From NCBI GenBank assembly GCA_028290325.1, contig JAQGJY010000304.1:1-6840 (forward strand): DNA of 6,840 nucleotides, given 5' to 3'. Position 1 is the first letter of the stretch. Each line of letters starts with the position of its first letter. A model generated the notes under the pieces. The model was not told where the DNA came from, did no database searches, and saw only the letters and a program-made list of their open reading frames with translations. A program made the translations under genes and the position numbers. This document shows positions 1 to 5,773 of the stretch, one piece after another. The DNA comes from Tardiphaga sp. (lineage in GTDB: Bacteria; Pseudomonadota; Alphaproteobacteria; Rhizobiales; Xanthobacteraceae).

Positions 1-1285
1 GCCGGACATGGCGTTCCCGCGGATGAACAATGTCTCGTTCTGGCTCACCGTGGCCGGCTTCACCTCGCTGATGTTCTCGGCTTTCGTCCCCGGCGGCACC
101 GGGATGGGAGCGGGGACCGGGTGGACCGTCTATGCGCCGCTATCGACCAGCGGCTCGGTCGGCCCGGCGGTCGACTTCGCGATCTTCTCGCTCCACCTTG
201 CGGGCGCTGGCTCGAGCTTGGGCGCGGTCAACTTCATCACCACCATCTTCAACATGCGCGCGCCGGGCATGACCCTGCACCGCATGCCGCTGTTCGTGTG
301 GTCGGTGCTGGTCACCGTCTTCCTGCTGCTGCTCTCGCTGCCGGTCCTCGCCGGCGCGATCACCATGCTGCTGACGGATCGCAACTTCGGCAACACGTTC
401 TTCGCCGCCGATGGCGGCGGCGATCCGGTCCTGTTCCAGCATTTGTTCTGGTTCTTCGGTCACCCCGAAGTGTACATTCTGATCCTGCCCGGCTTTGGCA
501 TGATCTCGCAGATCGTCTCGACCTTCTCGAAGAAGCCCGTGTTTGGCTATCTCGGCATGGCCTACGCCATGGTCGCGATCGGCGGCATCGGCTTCGTCGT
601 GTGGGCGCACCACATGTACACCGTCGGCATGTCGTCGGCGACGCAGGCCTACTTCGTCGCCGCCACGATGGTGATCGCGGTGCCGACCGGCGTGAAGATC
701 TTCTCGTGGATCGCCACGATGTGGGGCGGCTCGATCGAATTCAAGACGCCGATGGTCTGGGCGATGGGCTTCATCTTCCTGTTCACGCTCGGCGGCGTCA
801 CCGGCGTGATCCTCGCCAACGCAGGCGTCGATCGCGTTCTTCAGGACACCTATTACGTCGTCGCGCACTTCCACTACGTGCTGTCGCTCGGCGCGGTGTT
901 CGCGATCTTCGCCGGCTGGTACTATTGGTTCCCGAAGATGTTCGGCTACATGTATTCGGAGTTCATCGGCAAGCTGCACTTCTGGGTGACGTTCGTGGGT
1001 GTCAACCTGGTGTTCTTCCCGCAGCATTTTCTCGGTCTCTCCGGCATGCCGCGCCGTTACGTCGATTACCCGGATGCCTTCGCCGGCTGGAACCTGGTGT
1101 CGTCGATCGGCTCGTATATTTCCGGCTTCGCGGTGCTGATCTTCATCTACGGCGTCATTGATGCCTTCGTTCGCAAGGAAAAGGCCGCCGCCAATCCTTG
1201 GGGCGTCGGCGCCACGACGCTGGAGTGGACGCTGCCTTCTCCGCCGCCGTTCCACCAGTTCGAGATCCTGCCGCGCATCAAGTAG
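1..1285 (+). CDS. ctaD: Cytochrome c oxidase subunit I, aa3-type (5' partial)
   Basis: Catalytic subunit of the aa3 oxidase in the inner membrane: it reduces O2 to water at the heme a3-Cu(B) site and pumps protons. The gene is cut by the window start; complete codons begin at base 2 (Pro-Asp, then the Met at 8). Numbering that Met as 1, the protein aligns without gaps to Rhodobacter sphaeroides subunit I at an offset of 132. The D-channel entrance Asp is the codon at 5-7 and its partner Asn is residue 7. Cu(B) ligands are His152 and His201-His202, with the crosslinking Tyr156. The proton-loading Glu is residue 154 and the K-channel residues are Thr227 and Lys230. Heme ligands are His287 (a3) and His289 (a), and the propionate arginines are 349-350. 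No catalytic residue in the visible part is missing. About 130 N-terminal residues lie upstream. Function is certain. Confidence 0.97.
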   Translation, partial: PDMAFPRMNNVSFWLTVAGFTSLMFSAFVPGGTGMGAGTGWTVYAPLSTSGSVGPAVDFAIFSLHLAGAGSSLGAVNFITTIFNMRAPGMTLHRMPLFVWSVLVTVFLLLLSLPVLAGAITMLLTDRNFGNTFFAADGGGDPVLFQHLFWFFGHPEVYILILPGFGMISQIVSTFSKKPVFGYLGMAYAMVAIGGIGFVVWAHHMYTVGMSSATQAYFVAATMVIAVPTGVKIFSWIATMWGGSIEFKTPMVWAMGFIFLFTLGGVTGVILANAGVDRVLQDTYYVVAHFHYVLSLGAVFAIFAGWYYWFPKMFGYMYSEFIGKLHFWVTFVGVNLVFFPQHFLGLSGMPRRYVDYPDAFAGWNLVSSIGSYISGFAVLIFIYGVIDAFVRKEKAAANPWGVGATTLEWTLPSPPPFHQFEILPRIK

Positions 1286-1295
1286 GAGCGAAGTC

Positions 1296-1389
1296 GTCAT
1301 CCCCGCGAAGGCGGGGATGACATCCAGGCGCGTCGGCCTGATCGTGATCGCATCGACGACGGGTTTGCCGGTCAAGCCGGGCGGTGACG
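1296..1389. repeat. Palindromic intergenic repeat between ctaD and ctaB
   Basis: This starts 10 bases after the ctaD stop. A perfect 11-bp inverted repeat (1296-1306 with 1311-1321, loop GAAG) is followed by a spacer. A second motif follows at about 1367-1389, with CCGG arms at 1368-1371 and 1377-1380 around TCAAG. The first half matches, from memory, a dispersed intergenic element very common in Bradyrhizobium and Rhodopseudomonas genomes; the second half resembles the right end of the same element. The spacer seems diverged from what I recall. There is no T-run after the stem, so it is not a classic terminator. It fills most of the 132-base gap before ctaB and may stabilise or process the ctaD mRNA 3' end. 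That role is inferred. Confidence 0.7.
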
Positions 1390-1417
1390 TCCTGCAAGAG
1401 TTGAAAGACGAAAGATC

Positions 1418-2359
1418 GTGTCTGTTCTCGACCAAAATATCATCGACCTCGCCCCGCCGCGCATCTCTGAAGCCGGCGTTGCCGATTATATCGCGTTGCT
1501 GAAGCCGCGCGTGATGTCGCTGGTGGTGTTCACCGCGTTGGTCGGTCTCCTGATCGCGCCCGGCCACGTCCATCCGGTGCTGGCGATCACCTCAATTCTC
1601 TGCATCGCAGTTGGCGGCGGCGCGTCCGGCGCGCTGAACATGTGGTACGAAGGCGACATCGATGCGCTGATGACGCGGACGCAGAACCGTCCGATTCCGC
1701 GCGGTCGCGTCACGCCCGCCGAGGCGCTGACCTTTGGCCTCGTGCTGGCGTTCTTCTCGGTAATGACGCTCGGCATCCTCGTCAACTGGCTCGCCGCGGG
1801 CCTGCTGGCCTTCACGATCTTCTTTTACGTTGTCGTCTATACGATGTGGCTGAAGCGCTGGACCGCGCAGAACATCGTCATCGGCGGCGCGGCCGGCGCG
1901 TTGCCGCCGGTGGTCGCCTGGGCCGCCGCGACCGGCTCGCTGTCGATGGAGCCGATCTGGCTGTTTCTCATCACCTTCTTCTGGACACCGCCGCACTTCT
2001 GGGCGCTGGCGCTGTTCCGCAATGACGACTACACCCGCGCCGGCGTGCCGATGCTGCCGGTCGTCGCCGGTCCGGATGCGACGCGGTTGCAGATCCTGCT
2101 CTACACCATCGTGCTGGTCGCCGTGGCGGTTGCGCCCTGGGGCTTCGGTCATTTCAGCGCCATCTACGGCGTATCGTCGCTGCTGCTCGGCGGCGGCATG
2201 ATGTGGCTGGCGATCGAGGTGTATCGGCACCGCACCGGCAGCGCGGCTTTGCGCGCGACGCGCAATCTGTTCAAGTTCTCGATCCTGTATCTGTTCGCGC
2301 TCTATGCGGTGTTGCTGCTCGAAGTGATCGCGCAGGGCCTTGCGAAAGTGCTCTGGTGA
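1418..2359 (+). CDS. ctaB: Protoheme IX farnesyltransferase (heme O synthase)
   Basis: An integral-membrane UbiA-family prenyltransferase that attaches farnesyl diphosphate to protoheme IX to make heme O, the precursor of heme A for the ctaD product. It has 313 residues, within the usual 290-320. The first Asp-rich motif lies near residues 74-95 (Asn74, Asp80, Asp82, Arg87, Asn90, Arg91). The second is at about 203-216, the conserved DYTRAGVPMLPVV. Hydrophobic helices fill most of residues 33-305. The start is a GTG at 1418; the purine-rich stretch just before it (GAAAGACGAAAG) is a weak ribosome binding site, and I see no better in-frame start. It lies downstream of ctaD across the palindromic repeat, and its stop overlaps the next start. 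Placement beside ctaD is the normal alphaproteobacterial order. Confidence 0.96.
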   Translation: MSVLDQNIIDLAPPRISEAGVADYIALLKPRVMSLVVFTALVGLLIAPGHVHPVLAITSILCIAVGGGASGALNMWYEGDIDALMTRTQNRPIPRGRVTPAEALTFGLVLAFFSVMTLGILVNWLAAGLLAFTIFFYVVVYTMWLKRWTAQNIVIGGAAGALPPVVAWAAATGSLSMEPIWLFLITFFWTPPHFWALALFRNDDYTRAGVPMLPVVAGPDATRLQILLYTIVLVAVAVAPWGFGHFSAIYGVSSLLLGGGMMWLAIEVYRHRTGSAALRATRNLFKFSILYLFALYAVLLLEVIAQGLAKVLW

Positions 2360-2541
2360 CGGACCCGAACACGCCCATGACTCCTGACCCGCGGCGCGAT
2401 GGCATCATTCTCACCGACGCGCAGAAAAAGCGCCGCCGTGAACGGTCGATCGCGATCGCGTTGGCGCTGGGCGTGTTGGTGATTCTGTTTTTCGCGGTGA
2501 CGATGGTGAAGGGGCCGGCGGTTCTCGTCCGGCCGATGTAA
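2356..2541 (+). CDS. coxF: CoxF-like small membrane protein of the oxidase cluster
   Basis: A 61-residue protein with a charged N-terminal half (a KKRRRER run near residues 25-31) and a single membrane helix at about 32-50, ending in GPAVLVRPM. Size, topology, the IILTDAQKKRR-type segment and position between ctaB and ctaG fit the small CoxF proteins of rhizobial oxidase operons. Its biochemical role is not established as far as I know; it is presumed to help oxidase assembly. I chose the GTG at 2356, which overlaps the ctaB TGA in a GTGA arrangement and suggests translational coupling. The ATG at 2377 would give 54 residues and is a real alternative, because neither start has a strong ribosome binding site. 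Assignment rests on context and general sequence character rather than a catalytic motif. Confidence 0.75.
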   Translation: MTDPNTPMTPDPRRDGIILTDAQKKRRRERSIAIALALGVLVILFFAVTMVKGPAVLVRPM

Positions 2542-2588
2542 TCAACGAGCCTGGTGACCGGCCGGCTTGTAACCGAGGGATTGAACGC

Positions 2589-3197
2589 ATGACCGATCGC
2601 GCGACCCGGAAGCCCCGCTTTGGCCGCGACGCCATCGTCGCCGGCGCATGCGGGCTGGTGGTCGCCTTGATGGTCGGCGCGTCCTATGCCGCCGTTCCGT
2701 TTTACGATTGGTTCTGCCGCGCGACAGGTTTCAACGGCACGACGCAGGTCGCGACGGCCACGCCGACAGGTGCGCCGCTCGGTCGGCGAATCGCGGTGCG
2801 TTTCGATTCCAACGTCTCGGGCGGGCTGCCCTGGAAGTTCACGCCGGAGCAGACCGAGATCAACGTGCGGATCGGCGAAGTCGTCACGGTGTTCTACACC
2901 GTAACCAATCAGGCGGCCCGGACCACGGTCGGCGTCGCCGCCTATAACGTCGCGCCGCTGACCGTGGGATCGTATTTCCAGAAGATCAATTGCTTCTGCT
3001 TCGCCGAACAGACCATGGCGCCGGGCGAGACCCGCGAGATGCCGGTCGTGTTCTATGTCGATCCGGCGCTGGCGGCCGACGCCGAAAACGATGGCCTGAA
3101 CACGATCACGCTGTCCTATACGTTCTATCCGGTCCGCGACACGGCTCCCAAGCCGCTGGCGCAGAGCGAAACCGACAAGCGCAAGGGCAGTTTGTAA
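2589..3197 (+). CDS. ctaG: Cytochrome c oxidase assembly protein CtaG (Cox11 type), copper chaperone
   Basis: A membrane-anchored chaperone that delivers copper to the Cu(B) site of subunit I from the periplasmic side. It has 202 residues, the usual length for bacterial Cox11. There is a short basic N-terminus, one membrane helix at about 15-37, then the conserved VPFYDWFCRATGF segment with Cys43. A soluble immunoglobulin-like domain follows, carrying the copper-binding CFCF motif at residues 135-138. The ATG at 2589 follows a GAGGGA ribosome binding site (2575-2580) at good spacing. It is 47 bases downstream of the coxF-like gene and probably co-transcribed. This is the Cox11 type of CtaG, not the unrelated Bacillus CtaG. 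The copper ligands are intact. Base composition is visibly less GC-rich than in SURF1 further down. Confidence 0.96.
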   Translation: MTDRATRKPRFGRDAIVAGACGLVVALMVGASYAAVPFYDWFCRATGFNGTTQVATATPTGAPLGRRIAVRFDSNVSGGLPWKFTPEQTEINVRIGEVVTVFYTVTNQAARTTVGVAAYNVAPLTVGSYFQKINCFCFAEQTMAPGETREMPVVFYVDPALAADAENDGLNTITLSYTFYPVRDTAPKPLAQSETDKRKGSL

Positions 3198-3261
3198 GGC
3201 GTGATTGCGACAGGCGGGTGCCCCGGTTTCGGATCGCATGGTGCCCAAGCGAAAGACTTCT

Positions 3262-3290
3262 TTGACGCGACGTGGCGTCGGCTTTAGATA
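3262..3290 (+). promoter_or_regulatory. Candidate sigma70 promoter for ctaE
   Basis: TTGACG at 3262-3267 and TAGATA at 3285-3290 are separated by exactly 17 bases, in the 154-base gap between ctaG and ctaE. The -35 box is near-consensus and the -10 box only partial. Transcription would start near 3297, leaving a leader of about 55 bases with a strong hairpin. This suggests ctaE can be transcribed apart from ctaD-ctaG. It is seen by eye only. Confidence 0.5.
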
Positions 3291-3302
3291 AACCAGACGA
3301 CA

Positions 3303-3334
3303 CGATGCGGCGGCCTTTGATGGACGCCGCATCG
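3303..3334 (+). promoter_or_regulatory. Hairpin in the ctaE 5' leader
   Basis: A perfect 10-bp inverted repeat, CGATGCGGCG (3303-3312) and CGCCGCATCG (3325-3334), encloses a 12-base loop. It sits just upstream of the ctaE ribosome binding site GGAGAG (3340-3345). The ribosome binding site lies outside the stem, so the hairpin need not block translation. It may stabilise the 5' end of the message or bind a regulator. No T-run follows, which argues against a terminator. Confidence 0.55.
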
Positions 3335-3351
3335 CCAACGGAGAGACCACA

Positions 3352-4197
3352 ATGGCTACGGCTGACGTCAAGCACCACGATTACCACCTCGTCGATCCGA
3401 GCCCCTGGCCGTTCGTCGGCTCGGTCTCGGCTTTCATCCTGGCAGTGGGCGCCGTCGCCTGGATGCACAAGATGTTCGCTGGCGCGCCGATCGTGTTCGG
3501 TGTCGGCGCCATCGGCGTGCTCTACACCTTCGCGAGCTGGTGGGGCGATGTCATCCGCGAAGCCCAGCACAAGGGCGACCACACCCGCGTCGTGCAGATC
3601 AGCCACCGCTACGGCAAGATCATGTTCATCGCCTCCGAGGTGATGTTCTTTGTTGAGTGGTTCTTGGCCTATTTCGACGAGGCGATCTACCCGATCGAGC
3701 CGAACCAGTACACGCGCGCCGAACTCCTCGGTGCCTGGCCGCCCAAGGGCATCGAGACCTTCGATCCCTGGCACCTGCCGCTGCTCAACACCCTGATCCT
3801 GCTGACCTCGGGCACGACGGTCACCTGGGCGCACCACGCGCTGCTCGAGAACGACCGCAAGGGCGTGCTCCAGGCGCTCGCGCTCACGGTCGGCCTCGGC
3901 GTGCTGTTCACGATCTGCCAGATCTTCGAGTACAGCCACGCCGCCTTCGGCTTCTCGGGGCACATCTACGGCGCCACCTTCTTCATGGCGACGGGCTTCC
4001 ACGGCTTCCACGTCCTGATCGGCACGATCTTCCTGGCCGTGTGCCTGTGGCGCGCCTACGCAAACCAGTTCACGCCGGCCCGGCACCTCGGCTTCGAGTT
4101 CGCGGCCTGGTACTGGCACTTCGTGGACGTGGTGTGGCTGTTCCTGTTCGCGGCGATCTACGTGTGGGGCGCCGGCCCGGGCGGCGGCGGCCACTGA
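3352..4197 (+). CDS. ctaE: Cytochrome c oxidase subunit III
   Basis: The third core subunit of the aa3 oxidase, with seven membrane helices and bound lipid. It carries no redox centre; in this family it sustains proton uptake and protects subunit I from turnover inactivation. The protein has 281 residues. The N-terminus HHDYHLVDPSPWP is typical of alphaproteobacterial subunit III. Also visible are the buried Glu96 (SEVMFF), the TSGTTVTWAHH segment at 152-162, the ATGFHGFHVLIGT signature at 213-225, and the AAWYWHFVDVVWLFLF helix at 251-266. The C-terminus is glycine-rich. The ATG at 3352 has a clear GGAGAG six bases upstream. It appears to have its own promoter and is followed by a strong intrinsic terminator, so it could form a single-gene unit inside the cluster. 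Confidence 0.97.
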   Translation: MATADVKHHDYHLVDPSPWPFVGSVSAFILAVGAVAWMHKMFAGAPIVFGVGAIGVLYTFASWWGDVIREAQHKGDHTRVVQISHRYGKIMFIASEVMFFVEWFLAYFDEAIYPIEPNQYTRAELLGAWPPKGIETFDPWHLPLLNTLILLTSGTTVTWAHHALLENDRKGVLQALALTVGLGVLFTICQIFEYSHAAFGFSGHIYGATFFMATGFHGFHVLIGTIFLAVCLWRAYANQFTPARHLGFEFAAWYWHFVDVVWLFLFAAIYVWGAGPGGGGH

Positions 4198-4222
4198 AAA
4201 CCGTCACCTCGATCACCACATA

Positions 4223-4251
4223 AAGGGCGGCGCGAGCCGCCCTTCTCGTTT
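4223..4251 (+). terminator. Intrinsic terminator after ctaE
   Basis: AAGGGCGGC (4223-4231) and GCCGCCCTT (4236-4244) form a perfect 9-bp stem closed by a GCGA loop, a GNRA-type tetraloop. A T-rich TTCTCGTTT tail follows. It begins 25 bases past the ctaE stop and ends 17 bases before the DUF983 start. Read-through may therefore be what supplies the downstream pair, unless those genes have a promoter I cannot see. Confidence 0.75.
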
Positions 4252-4268
4252 CAGCAATCGGTGAAGCC

Positions 4269-4640
4269 TTGTACGATCAGCATGCCCGCCCCTCGGCGAT
4301 TTCGACGGGCCTCGCCTGCCGCTGCCCGCGCTGCGGCCGCGGCAAGCTGTTCCAGGGCTTCCTCAGCGTGCGCCCGCAATGCGAGAATTGCGGGCTGAAC
4401 TTCCAGTTCATCGATTCCGGCGACGGCCCGGCCTTCTTCGTGATGTCCATCGTCGGCATCGTGGTGGTGGCGCTCGCGATGTGGGTCGAGTTCGCCTACC
4501 AGCCGCAGATCTGGATCCACATGGCCATGTGGATCCCCCTCACCCTGCTCCTGAGCGCGGTTCTCGTGCGCCCGGCCAAGGGCCTGCTCATCGCCGTGCA
4601 GTACCAGCACAAGGCCGAGGAGGGCCGGCTGCAGCGGTGA
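4269..4640 (+). CDS. DUF983 family membrane protein with zinc ribbon
   Basis: A 123-residue protein of the DUF983 family, regularly found between ctaE and SURF1 in alphaproteobacteria. The biochemical role is unknown; the context suggests help in oxidase assembly. A cytoplasmic zinc ribbon is visible, with Cys19-x2-Cys22 and Cys38-x2-Cys41 plus an extra Cys17. Two membrane helices follow at about 54-73 and 85-105. The sequence around the first Cys pair (CPRCGRGKLFQGFL) and the DSGDGPAFF segment at 49-57 are characteristic of the family. The start is a TTG at 4269: no ATG or GTG occurs in frame between the stop at 4221 and the zinc ribbon. GGTGAAG (4260-4266) is a poorly spaced ribosome binding site, so initiation may be weak or depend on read-through from ctaE. 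Its stop overlaps the SURF1 start. Confidence 0.9.
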   Translation: MYDQHARPSAISTGLACRCPRCGRGKLFQGFLSVRPQCENCGLNFQFIDSGDGPAFFVMSIVGIVVVALAMWVEFAYQPQIWIHMAMWIPLTLLLSAVLVRPAKGLLIAVQYQHKAEEGRLQR

Positions 4641-5473
4641 CGGCCTCCGCGCGCGCGCCGAGCTGGCGCGACCTTCTCGCCCCGGCGATCGCCACCGCGA
4701 TCGCGCTGTCCATCCTGGTGACGCTCGGCCTCTGGCAGCTCGAGCGGAAGGCCTGGAAGGAAGACCTGCTCGGCGCCATCAACGCCCGTGCCTTCGGCGC
4801 CCCCGTGGCGGCGCCCTCCGAGACCGCCTGGGGCTCCTGGTCGGCGGCGCGGGACGAGTTCCGCCGCGTCCAGGTCACCGGCACGTTCCTGCACGACCGC
4901 GAGGTCCAGCTCCATGGGCTGGCGGAGGAACGCCGCGGCCACCCGCTCCAGGGTTTCTACGTGTTCACGCCCCTGCAGCGCCCGGACGGCGCGATCGTGA
5001 TGGTCAACCGTGGCGTCGTGCCGACCGCGCTGCGCGACCCGGCGCGGCGGGCAGAGGCCCAGGCCACGGGTGAGGTCACGGTGACCGGGTTGCTGCGCAA
5101 CCCCGAGGAGCGCGGCTGGTTCGTCCCGCCGAACGACTCCGCCAAGAACGAGTGGTTCGTGCGCAACCTGCGCGACATGGCGGCCGGACGCGGGCTCGCG
5201 CGCGTCGCCCCCTTCTACATCGATGCGGACGCCACCCCGAACCCGGGCGGCTGGCCGCGCGGCGGGCAGACGCGCATCAACCTGCCGAACGACCACCTGA
5301 ACTACGCGCTGACCTGGTTCGGCCTCGCCCTCACGCTGGTCGGCGTCTTCGCGGCCTTCGCCTGGAAGAGGCTGTACGGGGCGTCGTCAGGAAACGAGCT
5401 TCAGGCCCAGGATGCCGGCCACGATCAGCCCTATGCAGGCCAGCCGGAGGGCGGTCGCCGGATCGCCGAATAG
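4637..5473 (+). CDS. SURF1 family cytochrome oxidase biogenesis protein
   Basis: An inner-membrane assembly factor that in this family binds heme a and aids its insertion into subunit I (Surf1/Shy1). It has 278 residues with helices near both ends (about 14-33 and 221-244) around a periplasmic domain. Family motifs seen are GLWQLERKAWKEDL at 31-44, the FVPPNDSAKNEWF region at 162-174, and LPNDHLNYALTWFGLA at 216-231. The GTG start at 4637 overlaps the DUF983 TGA (GTGA), indicating translational coupling. The last 28 residues (251-278, from SGNELQAQ on) lie beyond the second helix. They are an antisense reading of the C-terminal codons of gdx on the other strand. This tail looks unlike normal SURF1 and is probably read-through after loss of the native stop. 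The core is otherwise intact. Confidence 0.93.
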   Translation: MTASARAPSWRDLLAPAIATAIALSILVTLGLWQLERKAWKEDLLGAINARAFGAPVAAPSETAWGSWSAARDEFRRVQVTGTFLHDREVQLHGLAEERRGHPLQGFYVFTPLQRPDGAIVMVNRGVVPTALRDPARRAEAQATGEVTVTGLLRNPEERGWFVPPNDSAKNEWFVRNLRDMAAGRGLARVAPFYIDADATPNPGGWPRGGQTRINLPNDHLNYALTWFGLALTLVGVFAAFAWKRLYGASSGNELQAQDAGHDQPYAGQPEGGRRIAE

Positions 5474-5704
5474 GACCATGCCGAGGATCGCGGTGCCCAC
5501 GGTGCCGATCCCGGTCCACACGGCATAGGCCGTCCCGACCGGCAGCTCCTTGAGGGCGAGGCCGAGCAGCAGCACGCTCGCGGCCATGCTGAGGATCGTC
5601 AGGATCGTCGGGACCGGCCGCGTGAACCCGTCCGTGTATTTGAGCCCGATCGCCCAGCCGATCTCGAACAAACCGGCGACGGAGAGAATCAGCCAAGCGC
5701 CCAT
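5387..5704 (-). CDS. sugE: Small multidrug resistance protein, guanidinium exporter type (Gdx/SugE)
   Basis: A four-helix inner-membrane SMR transporter that works as a dual-topology homodimer exchanging substrate for protons. With the ATG at 5704 the protein has 105 residues, the same as E. coli SugE, and the essential proton-binding Glu falls at residue 14. The segments FEIGWAIGLKYTDGF and LKELPVGTAYAVWTGIG match the guanidinium-exporter (Gdx) subgroup better than the EmrE/Qac drug exporters. Export of guanidinium is therefore the likely role, by family. An in-frame TTG at 5725 would add seven residues; I prefer 5704 on family alignment, although neither start has a convincing ribosome binding site. 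Its last 87 bases overlap the SURF1 3' end on the opposite strand. It has no functional link to the oxidase that I know of and looks like an inserted gene. Confidence 0.92.
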   Translation of the reverse strand: MGAWLILSVAGLFEIGWAIGLKYTDGFTRPVPTILTILSMAASVLLLGLALKELPVGTAYAVWTGIGTVGTAILGMVLFGDPATALRLACIGLIVAGILGLKLVS

Positions 5705-5726
5705 CGCGTCCGGATAGCCGGCCAAA

Positions 5727-5751
5727 CCCCCGGGGGAAATCGGCGCGCCGA
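5727..5751. repeat. Two adjacent perfect palindromes upstream of gdx
   Basis: CCCCCGGGGG (5727-5736) and TCGGCGCGCCGA (5740-5751) are perfect palindromes four bases apart, in the 69-base gap between gdx and the repeat-protein gene. They could be operator half-sites for a repressor of gdx or simply GC-rich chance. I do not recognise a known operator. Confidence 0.35.
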
Positions 5752-5766
5752 CAAAGCCGACGCGCC
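5742..5766 (-). terminator. Possible weak terminator after the repeat-protein gene
   Basis: GGCGCG (5742-5747) pairs with CGCGCC (5761-5766), with further inner pairs around an AAA loop. Read on the reverse strand it follows the repeat-protein stop by 7 bases and leads into GATTTCCCCC. The T-tract is only three bases, so termination would be weak and gdx may receive read-through. It overlaps the second palindrome. Confidence 0.35.
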
Positions 5767-5773
5767 GCTCAGC

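Noticed and set aside
1296..1321. Intrinsic terminator for ctaD
   Set aside because: The 11-bp stem is strong but no T-run follows on either strand, and the sequence looks like a dispersed repeat.
1158..1502. Forward open frame spanning the ctaD end, the repeat and the ctaB start
   Set aside because: It overlaps two real genes in another frame and its only unique part is the intergenic repeat.
140..1573. Long reverse-strand open frame (477 codons) across ctaD and into ctaB
   Set aside because: It is opposite an unmistakable ctaD with all catalytic residues. Its translation is an Arg/Asp/His/Gln-rich low-complexity product typical of an antisense shadow in high-GC DNA.
2271..4194. Reverse-strand open frames opposite coxF, ctaG and ctaE (2271-3371 and 3106-4194)
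   Set aside because: They lie opposite well-supported genes, show no recognisable domains and have shadow-type composition.
4496..5296. Reverse-strand open frame opposite DUF983 and SURF1
   Set aside because: It is antisense to two family-supported genes and has no motif; the frame is open only because of GC bias.
5705..5725. Upstream TTG start for gdx adding seven residues
   Set aside because: The ATG at 5704 puts the essential Glu at residue 14 and gives the usual 105-residue length; the TTG remains possible.
5705..5773. Guanidine riboswitch ahead of gdx
   Set aside because: The gap is too short for the large class, and I could not find the paired ACGR-loop hairpins of the small class.
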